From the NCBI GenBank assembly GCA_903834135.1, contig CAILHZ010000019.1, positions 1 to 64,000 on the forward strand: DNA of 64,000 nucleotides, read 5' to 3'. Below, one piece after another: positions 28,278 to 36,981 of this stretch. Position numbers and translations under genes: made by a program. Below the pieces are notes generated by a model. That model saw only the letters and a list, made by a program, of their open reading frames with translations. It did not search any database and was not told the DNA's origin. The first letter of the stretch is position 1; every line of letters begins with the position of its first letter. Source of the stretch: an uncultured Opitutia bacterium. Its GTDB lineage: Bacteria > Verrucomicrobiota > Verrucomicrobiia > Opitutales > Opitutaceae.

Positions 28278-29004
28278 ACCAGGCGCAAGTCTAGGTAGTG
28301 ATTGTGAAATCCATCCCTATGCGATCATTAAACGCTGGGCTACTTTGGGGGACCGTGTTGTTGTGCATCCTTTTGCAGTTATTGGCGGCGACCCTCAGGA
28401 TCTTAAGTTTGATGGAGTATCTGCTTCGTATGTAAAAATTGGATCTGATACAAAGATTCGTGAGAATGTAACGATTAATCGTGGCACCTCAGCTGAGTCA
28501 GTGACCTCCATAGGAAATAATTGTTTAATCATGGCTGGAGTGCATGTGGCTCATGATTGCACTGTTGGAAATAACGTTGTCCTTGCGAATGCTGTTTTAC
28601 TCGCAGGGTATGTAAGTGTTGGGGATCATGTTGTCTTAGGTGGTGCTTCAGCTTTCCATCAATTTTCACGCATTGGTGAGCGTGCTATGGTGGGTGGCCT
28701 AAGCCGTATTACTCAGGATATTCCTCCGTATACGATGGCTGTAGAACGCAGTGAAGCAGTCGGGTTAAATTTACTGGGATTAAAGCGCAGCGGCTATACG
28801 CGTGATGCTATTTCTGAAATTAAAGAGGCATTTCGTTTGGTATATTTAAAACCGGGTAATCAAAAAAATGCTGCCACACAAGCCTTAGGTAGTGGTCATT
28901 TTAAAGCACCTGAGACTATCAAATTTTTAGAATTCTTTTTAACGGGTAAACGTGGCTTTGTGCAGCTGCGTACGAGTGCAGTAGAGTCTGAGGAAGGTTC
29001 ATGA
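28243..29004 (+). CDS. lpxA: UDP-N-acetylglucosamine acyltransferase
   Basis: A 253-residue left-handed beta-helix acyltransferase that adds a 3-hydroxyacyl chain from ACP to UDP-GlcNAc, the first step of lipid A synthesis. The hexapeptide repeats begin at residue 4 (IHPTAIVEPGASLGSDCEIHPYA). The conserved VIGGDPQDLKF and NVTINRGT blocks are present, as is the catalytic His in GVHVAHDCTVGNN. The start at 28243 fits the family N-terminus and lies inside the preceding gene. lpxD, fabZ and lpxB, common neighbours elsewhere, are absent. It overlaps pdxA by four bases. Confidence 0.95.
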   Translation: MPTLIHPTAIVEPGASLGSDCEIHPYAIIKRWATLGDRVVVHPFAVIGGDPQDLKFDGVSASYVKIGSDTKIRENVTINRGTSAESVTSIGNNCLIMAGVHVAHDCTVGNNVVLANAVLLAGYVSVGDHVVLGGASAFHQFSRIGERAMVGGLSRITQDIPPYTMAVERSEAVGLNLLGLKRSGYTRDAISEIKEAFRLVYLKPGNQKNAATQALGSGHFKAPETIKFLEFFLTGKRGFVQLRTSAVESEEGS

Positions 29005-29936
29005 GTAAGCGGCTTGTTTTAACATGCGGTGATCCTGCAGGAGTAGGCCCTGAAATTATTTCATCCTGGCTTGCTTCCAACCGCTCTGAAGCAACACATA
29101 CTGCAGTCATTGGACCCGCACTTTGGCTACAAACCCTGCCGCCAGATGTTGAAAAAATTCCTGTAGGGCTTCCTGAATATCAAGCTAGTCTTGGTAAACC
29201 TGATCCAGAAGGAGCTTTAATTGCATGGGCTGCTATGGCACGTGCTGCAGAAGGCTGTAAGAAAGGTGAATTTGGTGGCGTTGTGACAGGACCTGTTTCT
29301 AAAGAAAAACTTTCAGCGATAGGATGGAAGTTCCCTGGTCAAACTGAATTTTTTGCAGATCAGTGGGGTGGTAATCCAACGATGGCATTTTGCGGAGGAC
29401 GCATGAAAATAGTACTCTTAAGTTGGCATATTGCTTTAACTGAAGTGGTTAAAGCCTTAACTCCAGATCATTTTAAAAGATCAGTTTCTGCAGCTGCGTA
29501 TTTAGTTGCAGCACTTAAAGGTGACTTATCCTATCAGGCTAAAATTGGGGTATGTGGGCTTAATCCCCACGCCGGTGAATCTGGATTAATCGGAAGAGAA
29601 GAAATTGAAGTGATTAATCCACTACTGGATTTTTTACGAAAAAATTATCCAGGGCTTTCTAAGGCAGAACCTGCGGATTCACTTTTCGCTAGGCACTTAC
29701 GCGGAGAGTTTGATGTCGTTGTTGCCTTGTACCACGATCAGGGTTTGGCGCCTCTTAAGACAGTCGACTTTGATGAATCCGTGAATGTGACTTTGGGACT
29801 ACCCTTTATTAGGACTAGTCCAGATCATGGCACAGCTTTTTCTATTGCAGGTAAGGGGATCGCTAGTGCGACGAGTTTTGCTCATGCCATCACAACTGCG
29901 AGGTCTCTGTTGCGTTTCAAAGAGGCTTCGGCTTAG
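29001..29936 (+). CDS. pdxA: 4-hydroxythreonine-4-phosphate dehydrogenase
   Basis: A 311-residue NAD-dependent enzyme of pyridoxal phosphate synthesis (the DXP-dependent route) that oxidises 4-phosphohydroxy-L-threonine. Visible are the N-terminal LTCGDPAGVGPEI, VTGPVSKE, GQTEFFAD, the metal-ligand region LNPHAGESGLIG, and the C-terminal YHDQGLAPLKT with TSPDHGTAFSIAGKG. The start overlaps the lpxA stop (ATGA), so the two are cotranslated. Confidence 0.95.
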   Translation: MSKRLVLTCGDPAGVGPEIISSWLASNRSEATHTAVIGPALWLQTLPPDVEKIPVGLPEYQASLGKPDPEGALIAWAAMARAAEGCKKGEFGGVVTGPVSKEKLSAIGWKFPGQTEFFADQWGGNPTMAFCGGRMKIVLLSWHIALTEVVKALTPDHFKRSVSAAAYLVAALKGDLSYQAKIGVCGLNPHAGESGLIGREEIEVINPLLDFLRKNYPGLSKAEPADSLFARHLRGEFDVVVALYHDQGLAPLKTVDFDESVNVTLGLPFIRTSPDHGTAFSIAGKGIASATSFAHAITTARSLLRFKEASA

Positions 29937-29948
29937 TTAATAGGATAC

Positions 29949-30335
29949 ATGAGTTCAGAATCGTCCATTCTCCAAGCCCCAGCAGCTATTACAGTGCGAG
30001 AAGGCAGTGAAGTGCTTGTACGTTTATCTGAGTCGGCTGGAAAAAAGTCGCGTGCCCTAATTCAGCGTGAAAACCAGGGCAATTACCTGCGTGTTGCCAT
30101 AAGTGGCGGTGGCTGCAACGGGTTAAGTTACCGACTTAAGTTCACGCCAGAGCCTAAAAAGGGTGATATTTTAGTCAAAAGTGCTGGGATTGACGTTTTA
30201 GTCGACTCTAAGACTGCGCTGTATTTGAAGGGTACTGAGATCGATTTTTCGGATAAGTTAATTGGGGGTGGATTCAAATTTACTAACCCTAATGCTAAGG
30301 CAAGTTGTTCTTGTGGAGAGAGTTTCAGCGTTTGA
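29949..30335 (+). CDS. A-type iron-sulfur carrier (IscA/ErpA/SufA family)
   Basis: A 128-residue HesB-like protein. The three cluster-ligand cysteines are in place: Cys56 (GGGCNGLSY) and Cys120/Cys122 (ASCSCGESF). It carries Fe-S clusters to target enzymes. The N-terminus has about 15 extra residues compared with short IscA. Twelve bases separate it from pdxA on the same strand. The sequence does not show which of IscA, SufA or ErpA it corresponds to. Confidence 0.92.
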   Translation: MSSESSILQAPAAITVREGSEVLVRLSESAGKKSRALIQRENQGNYLRVAISGGGCNGLSYRLKFTPEPKKGDILVKSAGIDVLVDSKTALYLKGTEIDFSDKLIGGGFKFTNPNAKASCSCGESFSV

Positions 30336-30446
30336 GGATGGACAACAGCCCTACAATTATCTTCACTACTTACTCACTTCGGGATTGTCATCGTGCCTGT
30401 TTTGGCATGACTCATTTTACCTGAACACCTCTCACCAACTTATTTG

Positions 30447-31121
30447 ATGGCTATTTCGTCTCCTCCTTCCGGTGCATCCGGCTCACGTCCTTCGCAATAT
30501 CCTCGCCGCGCTGTTGATCCATTCGCCGCGATTCGTCGTAATCACCGCATTAAAGTACCCCAGGTACGTGTCATTTCCCCTGAAGGTAAACAGCTGGGGA
30601 TTTTGGATACTGCAAAAGCAGTTACTCTCGCTCTTGAGGTAGGTCTTGACCTAGTTGAGGTTGCACCAAACGCAACACCTCCAGTTTGTCGTATCATGGA
30701 CTTTGGTAAGTATGTATATGAAGAGCAGAAGAAACATTCTCACTCTAAGACGACTGCAAGTAAGATTAAAGAAATTGAGTTCAGCGCTCGTATTGAGCCA
30801 CATGATTTCAACACCAAGCTTCGTCACAGTGAACAATTTCTTGCTCACGGCAATAAAGTGAAATTGAAACTCAAGTTTCGTGGTCGTGAAATGGCGCACA
30901 CTGAAATTGGTTTCTCTGTTGTTAAAAAAGCGGTCGCTGATTTGGCAGGCATGGGTCATCCCGATGCAGAGCCGAAATTAATCGGCCGTAATATTCATGT
31001 TATGCTTACTCCACTACCTGTGAATAAGCGTAAGCCTAAATTTATTAATGATAATGGGCCTGATATGGACGAGGAACCACATGAGAGTGAAAGTGATTCC
31101 GACGACGAGTCAGATTCATGA
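30447..31121 (+). CDS. infC: Translation initiation factor IF-3
   Basis: A 224-residue IF-3 that prevents subunit joining and checks the start codon. The ATG at 30447 is chosen; the codon before it (TTG) is also in frame. IF-3 N-domain begins near NHRIKVPQVRVISPEGKQLG, and the C-domain has FSARIEPHDFNTKLRH and VKLKLKFRGREMAH. There is an N-terminal extension of about 30 Ser/Pro/Arg-rich residues and an acidic Ser/Asp/Glu tail (PHESESDSDDESDS). The usual rpmI-rplT pair does not follow; a cell-wall amidase does. An imperfect GTCA...TGAC/TGCC...GGCA hairpin lies about 40 bases upstream and could be part of a leader. Confidence 0.95.
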   Translation: MAISSPPSGASGSRPSQYPRRAVDPFAAIRRNHRIKVPQVRVISPEGKQLGILDTAKAVTLALEVGLDLVEVAPNATPPVCRIMDFGKYVYEEQKKHSHSKTTASKIKEIEFSARIEPHDFNTKLRHSEQFLAHGNKVKLKLKFRGREMAHTEIGFSVVKKAVADLAGMGHPDAEPKLIGRNIHVMLTPLPVNKRKPKFINDNGPDMDEEPHESESDSDDESDS

Positions 31122-31143
31122 GTTAAGCCGGGTCTTTAAACCT

Positions 31144-32232
31144 ATGGCTTTAGCGGCGTTTCGCTGCCTTATTTTGTTTTTCTGTGGGGTGCTTACAGCG
31201 CGTGCTGGTGCACCTACACTGCTTACCTTTGATGGCATAAGTTATTTGAGTGCCGTGGACGCTGCCTCTCACCTAGGCATGCGGATAAGCTATACCAATC
31301 ATGGAGCTCCTGGCTCACGTCCTGGTGTTATTTTATATAATCAGGAACATCACACTATTTTAGGCTCAGAGAGTCGTGAGTGTTTGATTGATGGATTACG
31401 TGTATTTTTAGGTGACCCTGTTATTTCAAGAACGGGGCGTTTATATATTAGTTTTAATGATTATTCTAGGCGTCTAACCCCGCATGTTGCACCTCAACTC
31501 TGTTCGAGTGTTCCTAGACTTCCGCATGTCATCGTCATCGATCCAGGTCATGGAGGAACGGATACAGGTATGGCCAATCCAAGATTAGGACTGCGCGAGA
31601 AAGTGCTCACTTTAGATGTGGCGCGTCGCCTAAAAGCAATTCTTGAAACCGCTGGCTATAAGGTAGTTTTAACGCGCGATTCAGATCAGTTTGTAGAGTT
31701 AAAGCTGCGTGCTGAATTAGCAAATATGGTAGGAGCAGATTTGTTTGTGAGTATTCATTTTAATGCCGGACCTCCCGGTGATTCACGCATACATGGTACT
31801 GAAATCATGACGTTTCCTTTAGCAGGGCAGAGGTCGGATCAGTCCTGGAATGATAGGATTAACGATAAAGAAGCGTACGCCGCTCCAGTTAATCGATTCG
31901 ATATGTGGAGTGAAATTTTGGCTGGGTGTATACACCGGGATGTTTTAGCCGCACTGGGAACCGAAGATAGGGGCCAAAAAACTAAGCATTTAGGGGCTCT
32001 TAGGGGCTTGAATTGTCCTGCAGTATTAGTCGAATCTGCTTTTCTATCAAGTGACATTGAGGGTGGACGTGTTGCACAGCCTGCCTACAGGCATCGTATT
32101 GCACAGTCGCTTGCTACGGGCATATCATCCTATGTTAGAGTAATTGAACGATTGAAACCTGGAGCAAAGCAGGTTAGCGTTCAAAACATACCTCCTTCAG
32201 AGCCTGCAAGAGCAGCTCCTACTAGACCTTAG
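31144..32232 (+). CDS. N-acetylmuramoyl-L-alanine amidase (Amidase_3)
   Basis: A 362-residue exported, zinc-dependent peptidoglycan amidase. The start at 31144 gives a signal peptide (MALAAFRCLILFFCGVLTARA); the longer frame from 31048 would overlap infC. Residues about 24-110 resemble a copper-amine-oxidase-N-like domain. The catalytic domain starts HVIVIDPGHGGTDTGM, with the zinc His, and continues with NMVGADLFVSIHFNAG and AVLVESAFLSS (the catalytic Glu). A Pro/Ala-rich tail ends the protein. It follows infC by 22 bases, so cotranscription is likely. Confidence 0.9.
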   Translation: MALAAFRCLILFFCGVLTARAGAPTLLTFDGISYLSAVDAASHLGMRISYTNHGAPGSRPGVILYNQEHHTILGSESRECLIDGLRVFLGDPVISRTGRLYISFNDYSRRLTPHVAPQLCSSVPRLPHVIVIDPGHGGTDTGMANPRLGLREKVLTLDVARRLKAILETAGYKVVLTRDSDQFVELKLRAELANMVGADLFVSIHFNAGPPGDSRIHGTEIMTFPLAGQRSDQSWNDRINDKEAYAAPVNRFDMWSEILAGCIHRDVLAALGTEDRGQKTKHLGALRGLNCPAVLVESAFLSSDIEGGRVAQPAYRHRIAQSLATGISSYVRVIERLKPGAKQVSVQNIPPSEPARAAPTRP

Positions 32233-32244
32233 TCCTAATTTTTT

Positions 32245-33270
32245 ATGAAAAAACATTTCTTTTTTTTAATCAGTTGTTTTGTTCTTGGGCTTATTTCTCA
32301 ATCAAGTCTTAAAGCCTGGAATTATGCAGGGCATCGTATGGTTGCCTTAACTGCACTTGAAACTTTACCTGCAGATTTCCCAGCTTGGGCTAAAACACCT
32401 GAGGCTAAAGAGCGTATCGCTTTCTTGAGCGGGGAGGCTGATCGCTGGCGTAATACGCATGATTATCCTCTACAGCAGTACAATGGCTTAGATCATTATA
32501 TTGACCTCGAGGATTTGTCCTATGCGGGGATAAGTTTAGATACGCTTACTGATTTTAGGTACAATTTCGCAACACAGTACGCTGCTGGAAGATTAGCTCA
32601 TGCTGATAAATTTCCTGCACAGGAAGGTAAAAATTATGATCATACGCGTGAATGGCCAGGCATGCTTCCTTGGGCGATCGCAGAATACACGGCAAAAATA
32701 GAATCTGCTTTCTCGTATTTAAAAGCGCTACAAGAGGCAGGTAGACCTGAAGAAATCGCAAACGCAGAAGCTAATATAATCTACATGATGGGGGTTATGA
32801 CACACTATGTCGGTGATGGTGCTCAGCCACTTCACGTTACAGTACATCATCACGGCTGGGTAGGAGAAAACCCTCAGGGCTATACGACTGAATATTCAAT
32901 TCACAGCTGGATTGATGCTGGCTTTATCGCAAAGGCAGGAATTACTGCGACAGAACTTTTGCCTCAGGTAGTTGAGGCTAAAGCATTAGATCTCACACCA
33001 CGCTCTGACCACAGAGATCCGGTTTTCGTTGCTACTGTCCAATATTTGCAGGGCACATATGCCTTTGTTGAGCCTCTTTATAAATTGCAGAAAGAGGGTA
33101 AATTAAAAAACGCAGGACCAGAAAGCTCTGAAGGAAGGGTGTTTATAAAAAATCAACTTGTTCGGGGTGCAGAAATGCTGGGAACTCTATGGGTTACAGC
33201 ATGGCGTCATGCTAAACCAGATGGCTATCTCAGAGCTGAATTACTTAAGCGTAAGTCAGGTGAAAATTAA
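32245..33270 (+). CDS. S1/P1-type zinc nuclease-like protein, exported
   Basis: A 341-residue protein with a signal peptide that would be cut before Trp25 (SSLKA/WNYAGHR). A mature N-terminal Trp followed by G-H-R is the hallmark of the S1/P1 nuclease and phospholipase C fold, where the Trp amino group binds zinc. Further ligand-type motifs are LDHYIDLED, MTHYVGDGAQPLH and HSWID. It may degrade nucleic acids or be a related phosphoesterase in the periplasm. It is 12 bases after the amidase gene, probably the same transcript. Confidence 0.85.
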   Translation: MKKHFFFLISCFVLGLISQSSLKAWNYAGHRMVALTALETLPADFPAWAKTPEAKERIAFLSGEADRWRNTHDYPLQQYNGLDHYIDLEDLSYAGISLDTLTDFRYNFATQYAAGRLAHADKFPAQEGKNYDHTREWPGMLPWAIAEYTAKIESAFSYLKALQEAGRPEEIANAEANIIYMMGVMTHYVGDGAQPLHVTVHHHGWVGENPQGYTTEYSIHSWIDAGFIAKAGITATELLPQVVEAKALDLTPRSDHRDPVFVATVQYLQGTYAFVEPLYKLQKEGKLKNAGPESSEGRVFIKNQLVRGAEMLGTLWVTAWRHAKPDGYLRAELLKRKSGEN

Positions 33271-33432
33271 TGTGTAGGACTCTTTGAATTTACAGTAGTT
33301 ATTTCAGATAAAGATTATCAGGTTAGTTGTTACTATTTACCAAAATTCGTTAATTTGTGGAATTATTCCAAATTTGTTACTGGTTTTTTCAAAATTGTAA
33401 CCTAGCTGGTATTCCCTAAATGGAATTTTTAG

Positions 33433-33454
33433 GATTTTGCGACCGTGCAAAATC
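33433..33454 (+). promoter_or_regulatory. Perfect hairpin directly before the receptor start codon
   Basis: GATTTTGC (33433-33440), six bases, then GCAAAATC (33447-33454) ends exactly at the base before ATG 33455. In mRNA the eight-pair stem would abut the start codon and could hinder initiation. Slightly upstream, TGGAAT/ATTCCA forms a palindrome with one central T (about 33358-33370). Confidence 0.5.
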
Positions 33455-36400
33455 ATGAAAAACACATTCAGGCACATCGTACAGTTATTCCTAATCGCAC
33501 TATTATTTGGAGTAAACGCTAACGCACAGTCTATTACCTCAGGTATGACTGGTTTAGTCGCAGATCCCTCTGGTAATCCTGTCGGAGGTGCAACTGTTAC
33601 AGCTATTCATACACCTACATCCACAACATATCATGCTGAAGCACGCTCTGATGGTCGCTATGATTTCCGTGGTCTGATTGTAGGCGGTCCATACACGATT
33701 TCAATCTCAGCTCCAAATTACGCTCCAGCTGAACGAAACGAAGTTACCACTCAGCTTGGCGAAGTCATAGATGTTAACTTTGTTGTTCAAAAGCCTGACG
33801 TTGTTACCCTTGAAAAATTAGTTATCAAAGGCTCCAATAATGATTTAGATTCATCCATGAATGGAGCAGGTAGTGTAATTGATGCTAATGCCATCAACAG
33901 TAAGCCAACGACTGCACGTCGTTTAAATGACATAATTAGTGCAAGCCCTTTAGTTACGCTGCGTTCCACTTCAGGAGATCGTGAAGAAGCTTCGATTTCA
34001 GCAGTCGGTATGAATAATCGCTACAATTCTATTATGATCGATGGCGCACGCGTGAACGATCAATTCGGTTTGTACTCCATGGGAACTTTTTCTTTCTTCA
34101 ACCCTTTATCACTAGATACGGTTGATCAAATATCTGTACAACTATCGCCGTACGACGTCCGTTATAGCGGTTTCACAGGCGCTGCGATTAATGCAGTAAC
34201 AAAGAGCGGAACAAACACTTTTCATGGATCAAGCTACTATTTATTTTCAGGCGATCGCTTAGGTAGTCTACGACTTCAAGGACCTAATGCAGCCCCTGGT
34301 GTAACAATGGGTGTCACCCCTAAGTTACAAAGTGAAACTTACGGTTATACATTCGGTGGACCTGTCATTCCTAATAAGGTATTCTTTTTTACAAATTACG
34401 AAAAATTCGGCCGCTTAACTCCTCCAACGACAACAGGACTTTATCCCAATAGCACTGATCTAAATACAATAATCCAACGCTTTTCAGCTATCAGCACAGC
34501 TTCAGGCAACAAGGGTGCTTGGGGCAATTGGACTGACTCTGCTGTTAATAAGGCTAAAGACCAAAAGAAGTTGGCTAAACTTGATTGGAACATCACGGAT
34601 AACCAAAGACTTTCTGTGCGTTATAGCGAAACAAACGGTGAGGTTCCTTTATTTGGTAGCTACTCAAGCACAAGTTACACATCCATCCTAGGTACGATAA
34701 GAGGGGGTGGTACAACAGCACTCACTTCAGACTTCTACTCACAAACGCGTAACGAAAAAGTTTACGCAGCTCAGTTAGTTAGCCAATGGTCATCTTCATT
34801 TAAAACTGAAGCTAAGTATTCCAAGACTAAAGAAGTTCAGTTAACTCCAACTATAGCTGTACTGCCTGAAATTCACATCTTCGGAGTAAATGGTACCGAT
34901 TACTCAAACAACACTATATCAAACGGTGTTGTCATTGCAGGTACTGAGCAGTACCGCCAAGGAAACGTAATCAAAGTTGCTACAGATAATTATTCCTTCG
35001 CAGGTGATTACTTTTTAGGCAACATGACTTTGACAGCTGGTTTTGATAGAGAGAAAAGTGATTTTTATAATTTATTCCGCGCTGGCTCATACGGACGGTT
35101 CGATTTTGCAAGCATAAGCGATTTTGTTGCAGATAAAGTTTCTGGTTTCTCTCGCGGCTACTATGTTCAAGGCACTCCTCAGGCAGATGTGAGTGATTTT
35201 GCTACTACTGGTTTGTTTGCTGAAGCCAAAGTCGATGTATCCTCGCAGTTTAATTTTGTTGCAGGAATTCGTTATGATTATATCGAAAGCGGCACTCGGC
35301 CTCCATATAATGCACTCTTCCAAACACAGTTTGGCGCACGTAATGATGGCACTGTTGATGGCACTAGTTCAACTTCACCTCGCTTAGGCTTCAACTACGC
35401 GTTAGATAAAGAGCGTAACACGCAAGTTCGCGGCGGAATTGGTCATATTGAAGGTCGTGCTCCTTGGGTGTGGTTCTCAAATTCATATAGCCAACCTGGC
35501 GTTGGACGTTTTGTAAGTAATACAAGTCCGACAGGATTAGTCAGTTACCTGACTACAGACTTCAATGCTTCCAGCCCAATTGGATCTGCATCAGCTATTA
35601 CTCCAGGTGGCAGATATGAAGTAGACTATACTGATGACAAAATAAAGCTTCCTGCTGTATGGCGAGGCAACCTTGCAGTTGACCAAAAGTTAGCAGCAAT
35701 TGATTCAGTTTTATCATTTGAAGTGGTTCAAACTGTGGACGATCAAGCTCTTTACATGACCAATGACAATCTTAAGCCTACTACAATAGGTGCAGATGGT
35801 CGCCAACGCTTTGCTGGTAATGTAAGTACAGCTGCAAATGCTTTACATCCGGATTTTATAAATGTTTACCATACAAAAAATGTTTCTGTAGGCAGCTCAA
35901 GCTATTGGACTATAAGTTTGGAGCGTCGCTTAAAGGACGGTTGGACCATGAGCGCTGCTTATTCAAACGGACATGCTAAAGACGCAATGGCCAACGGTGG
36001 TACAACAGCTGGTGGTATTTGGGGCCCTCACGCCACCTTCAATCAAAATACTGTAGAAAAAGCTACATCTGAGTTCCAAACTAAGAATCGTGTACAATTA
36101 CAACTATCAAAGAAATTCGAGTTAGTTAAGCATTGGCCTACAACAATTGGTCTGTACTACGAAGGACATTCTGGAAATCCATACAGTTTTATTTACTCAA
36201 ACGATCTAAACGGTGACGGACAAACATCAGATCTTGTCGCCGTTCCTCGTGATGCAAATGATTCTAGATTCGACTTTAGTAAGATGGCTGCGTCTGACGC
36301 AGATGCATATTTTCAATTCCTATCACTTACTGGTTTAAAGAAATATGCAGGAAGCTATGCCCCTCGTAATGCATTCGAACAGCCTTGGATCAATCGATTG

Positions 36401-36697
36401 GACTTACATGTTTCTCAGGTTGTACCAATTTATAAACCCTTTGAATTAGAGGTATTCGCTGATTTCACTAATTTTGGGTTCTTCATTAATCCTTCTTTGT
36501 TTAATTATTATCAAAGGGCCTCTGGTGGTGGTAATGACACGGATTGGTATCGCTATGCTGGTACAGCAAGTTTTGGTACCGACGGCCGCATAATTCCTGG
36601 TTTTACAGCCGCAACGCCAATCTCAGGAAGTGCTTTTACGATTGATAACCTGCAATCACGTTGGAAGGTTCAAGTCGGTGCCAAGTTGAGGTTCTAA
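33455..36697 (+). CDS. Oar-like TonB-dependent receptor 1
   Basis: A 1,080-residue outer membrane protein. It has a signal peptide (KNTFRHIVQLFLIALLFGVNANA) and an N-terminal carboxypeptidase-regulatory-like domain (about residues 25-110: GLVADPSGNPVGGATVTA, then RYDFRGLIVGGPYTIS). A plug region follows with the motifs NRYNSIMIDGARVNDQFGL and SPYDVRYSGFTGAAINAVTKSGTN (about 190-250), then a long barrel ending QVGAKLRF with a terminal Phe. This architecture is that of Myxococcus Oar-type proteins, common in Verrucomicrobia, Acidobacteria and Bacteroidetes. The substrate is unknown. The start at 33455 gives the clean signal peptide. Confidence 0.92.
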   Translation: MKNTFRHIVQLFLIALLFGVNANAQSITSGMTGLVADPSGNPVGGATVTAIHTPTSTTYHAEARSDGRYDFRGLIVGGPYTISISAPNYAPAERNEVTTQLGEVIDVNFVVQKPDVVTLEKLVIKGSNNDLDSSMNGAGSVIDANAINSKPTTARRLNDIISASPLVTLRSTSGDREEASISAVGMNNRYNSIMIDGARVNDQFGLYSMGTFSFFNPLSLDTVDQISVQLSPYDVRYSGFTGAAINAVTKSGTNTFHGSSYYLFSGDRLGSLRLQGPNAAPGVTMGVTPKLQSETYGYTFGGPVIPNKVFFFTNYEKFGRLTPPTTTGLYPNSTDLNTIIQRFSAISTASGNKGAWGNWTDSAVNKAKDQKKLAKLDWNITDNQRLSVRYSETNGEVPLFGSYSSTSYTSILGTIRGGGTTALTSDFYSQTRNEKVYAAQLVSQWSSSFKTEAKYSKTKEVQLTPTIAVLPEIHIFGVNGTDYSNNTISNGVVIAGTEQYRQGNVIKVATDNYSFAGDYFLGNMTLTAGFDREKSDFYNLFRAGSYGRFDFASISDFVADKVSGFSRGYYVQGTPQADVSDFATTGLFAEAKVDVSSQFNFVAGIRYDYIESGTRPPYNALFQTQFGARNDGTVDGTSSTSPRLGFNYALDKERNTQVRGGIGHIEGRAPWVWFSNSYSQPGVGRFVSNTSPTGLVSYLTTDFNASSPIGSASAITPGGRYEVDYTDDKIKLPAVWRGNLAVDQKLAAIDSVLSFEVVQTVDDQALYMTNDNLKPTTIGADGRQRFAGNVSTAANALHPDFINVYHTKNVSVGSSSYWTISLERRLKDGWTMSAAYSNGHAKDAMANGGTTAGGIWGPHATFNQNTVEKATSEFQTKNRVQLQLSKKFELVKHWPTTIGLYYEGHSGNPYSFIYSNDLNGDGQTSDLVAVPRDANDSRFDFSKMAASDADAYFQFLSLTGLKKYAGSYAPRNAFEQPWINRLDLHVSQVVPIYKPFELEVFADFTNFGFFINPSLFNYYQRASGGGNDTDWYRYAGTASFGTDGRIIPGFTAATPISGSAFTIDNLQSRWKVQVGAKLRF

Positions 36698-36720
36698 GGG
36701 TTAAACTTAGTTTTACATTC

Positions 36721-36752
36721 AAAAGACGGGTTTTTAAGCCCGTCTTTTTTTG
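36721..36752 (+). terminator. Rho-independent terminator
   Basis: AAGACGGG (36723-36730) pairs with CCCGTCTT (36739-36746) across an eight-base loop, followed by a run of T. It lies 24 bases past the stop of the first Oar-like receptor. Confidence 0.9.
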
Positions 36753-36901
36753 TTTTTTCACACAAAAGGCATTAATAGATGATTAATTAAATTCATTATT
36801 ATATGATTGTAAGCTATTTATATATTTATAGATCGTTTATTAGATATTTTTTCCTTTAGGTTAAGATCAGGTGACAAACAAGGGCCGATTATGTAGTCCT
36901 G

Positions 36902-36947
36902 TTGACATACGTATGTGTGTGGTTGAAAATACCAAATTGGTATATAA
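36902..36947 (+). promoter_or_regulatory. Putative promoter and operator of Oar-like receptor 2
   Basis: TTGACA at 36902-36907 could be a -35 box; GAAAAT (36925-36930) or TATATAA (36941-36947) could serve as -10. Two perfect palindromes overlap these: ACATACGTATGT (36905-36916) and ATACCAA-A-TTGGTAT (36929-36943). Both are candidate regulator-binding sites. The region between the terminator and 36900 is AT-rich with no gene. Confidence 0.45.
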
Positions 36948-36981
36948 GAGTTAGGGTAAGTTAACACACAAACACACAATT

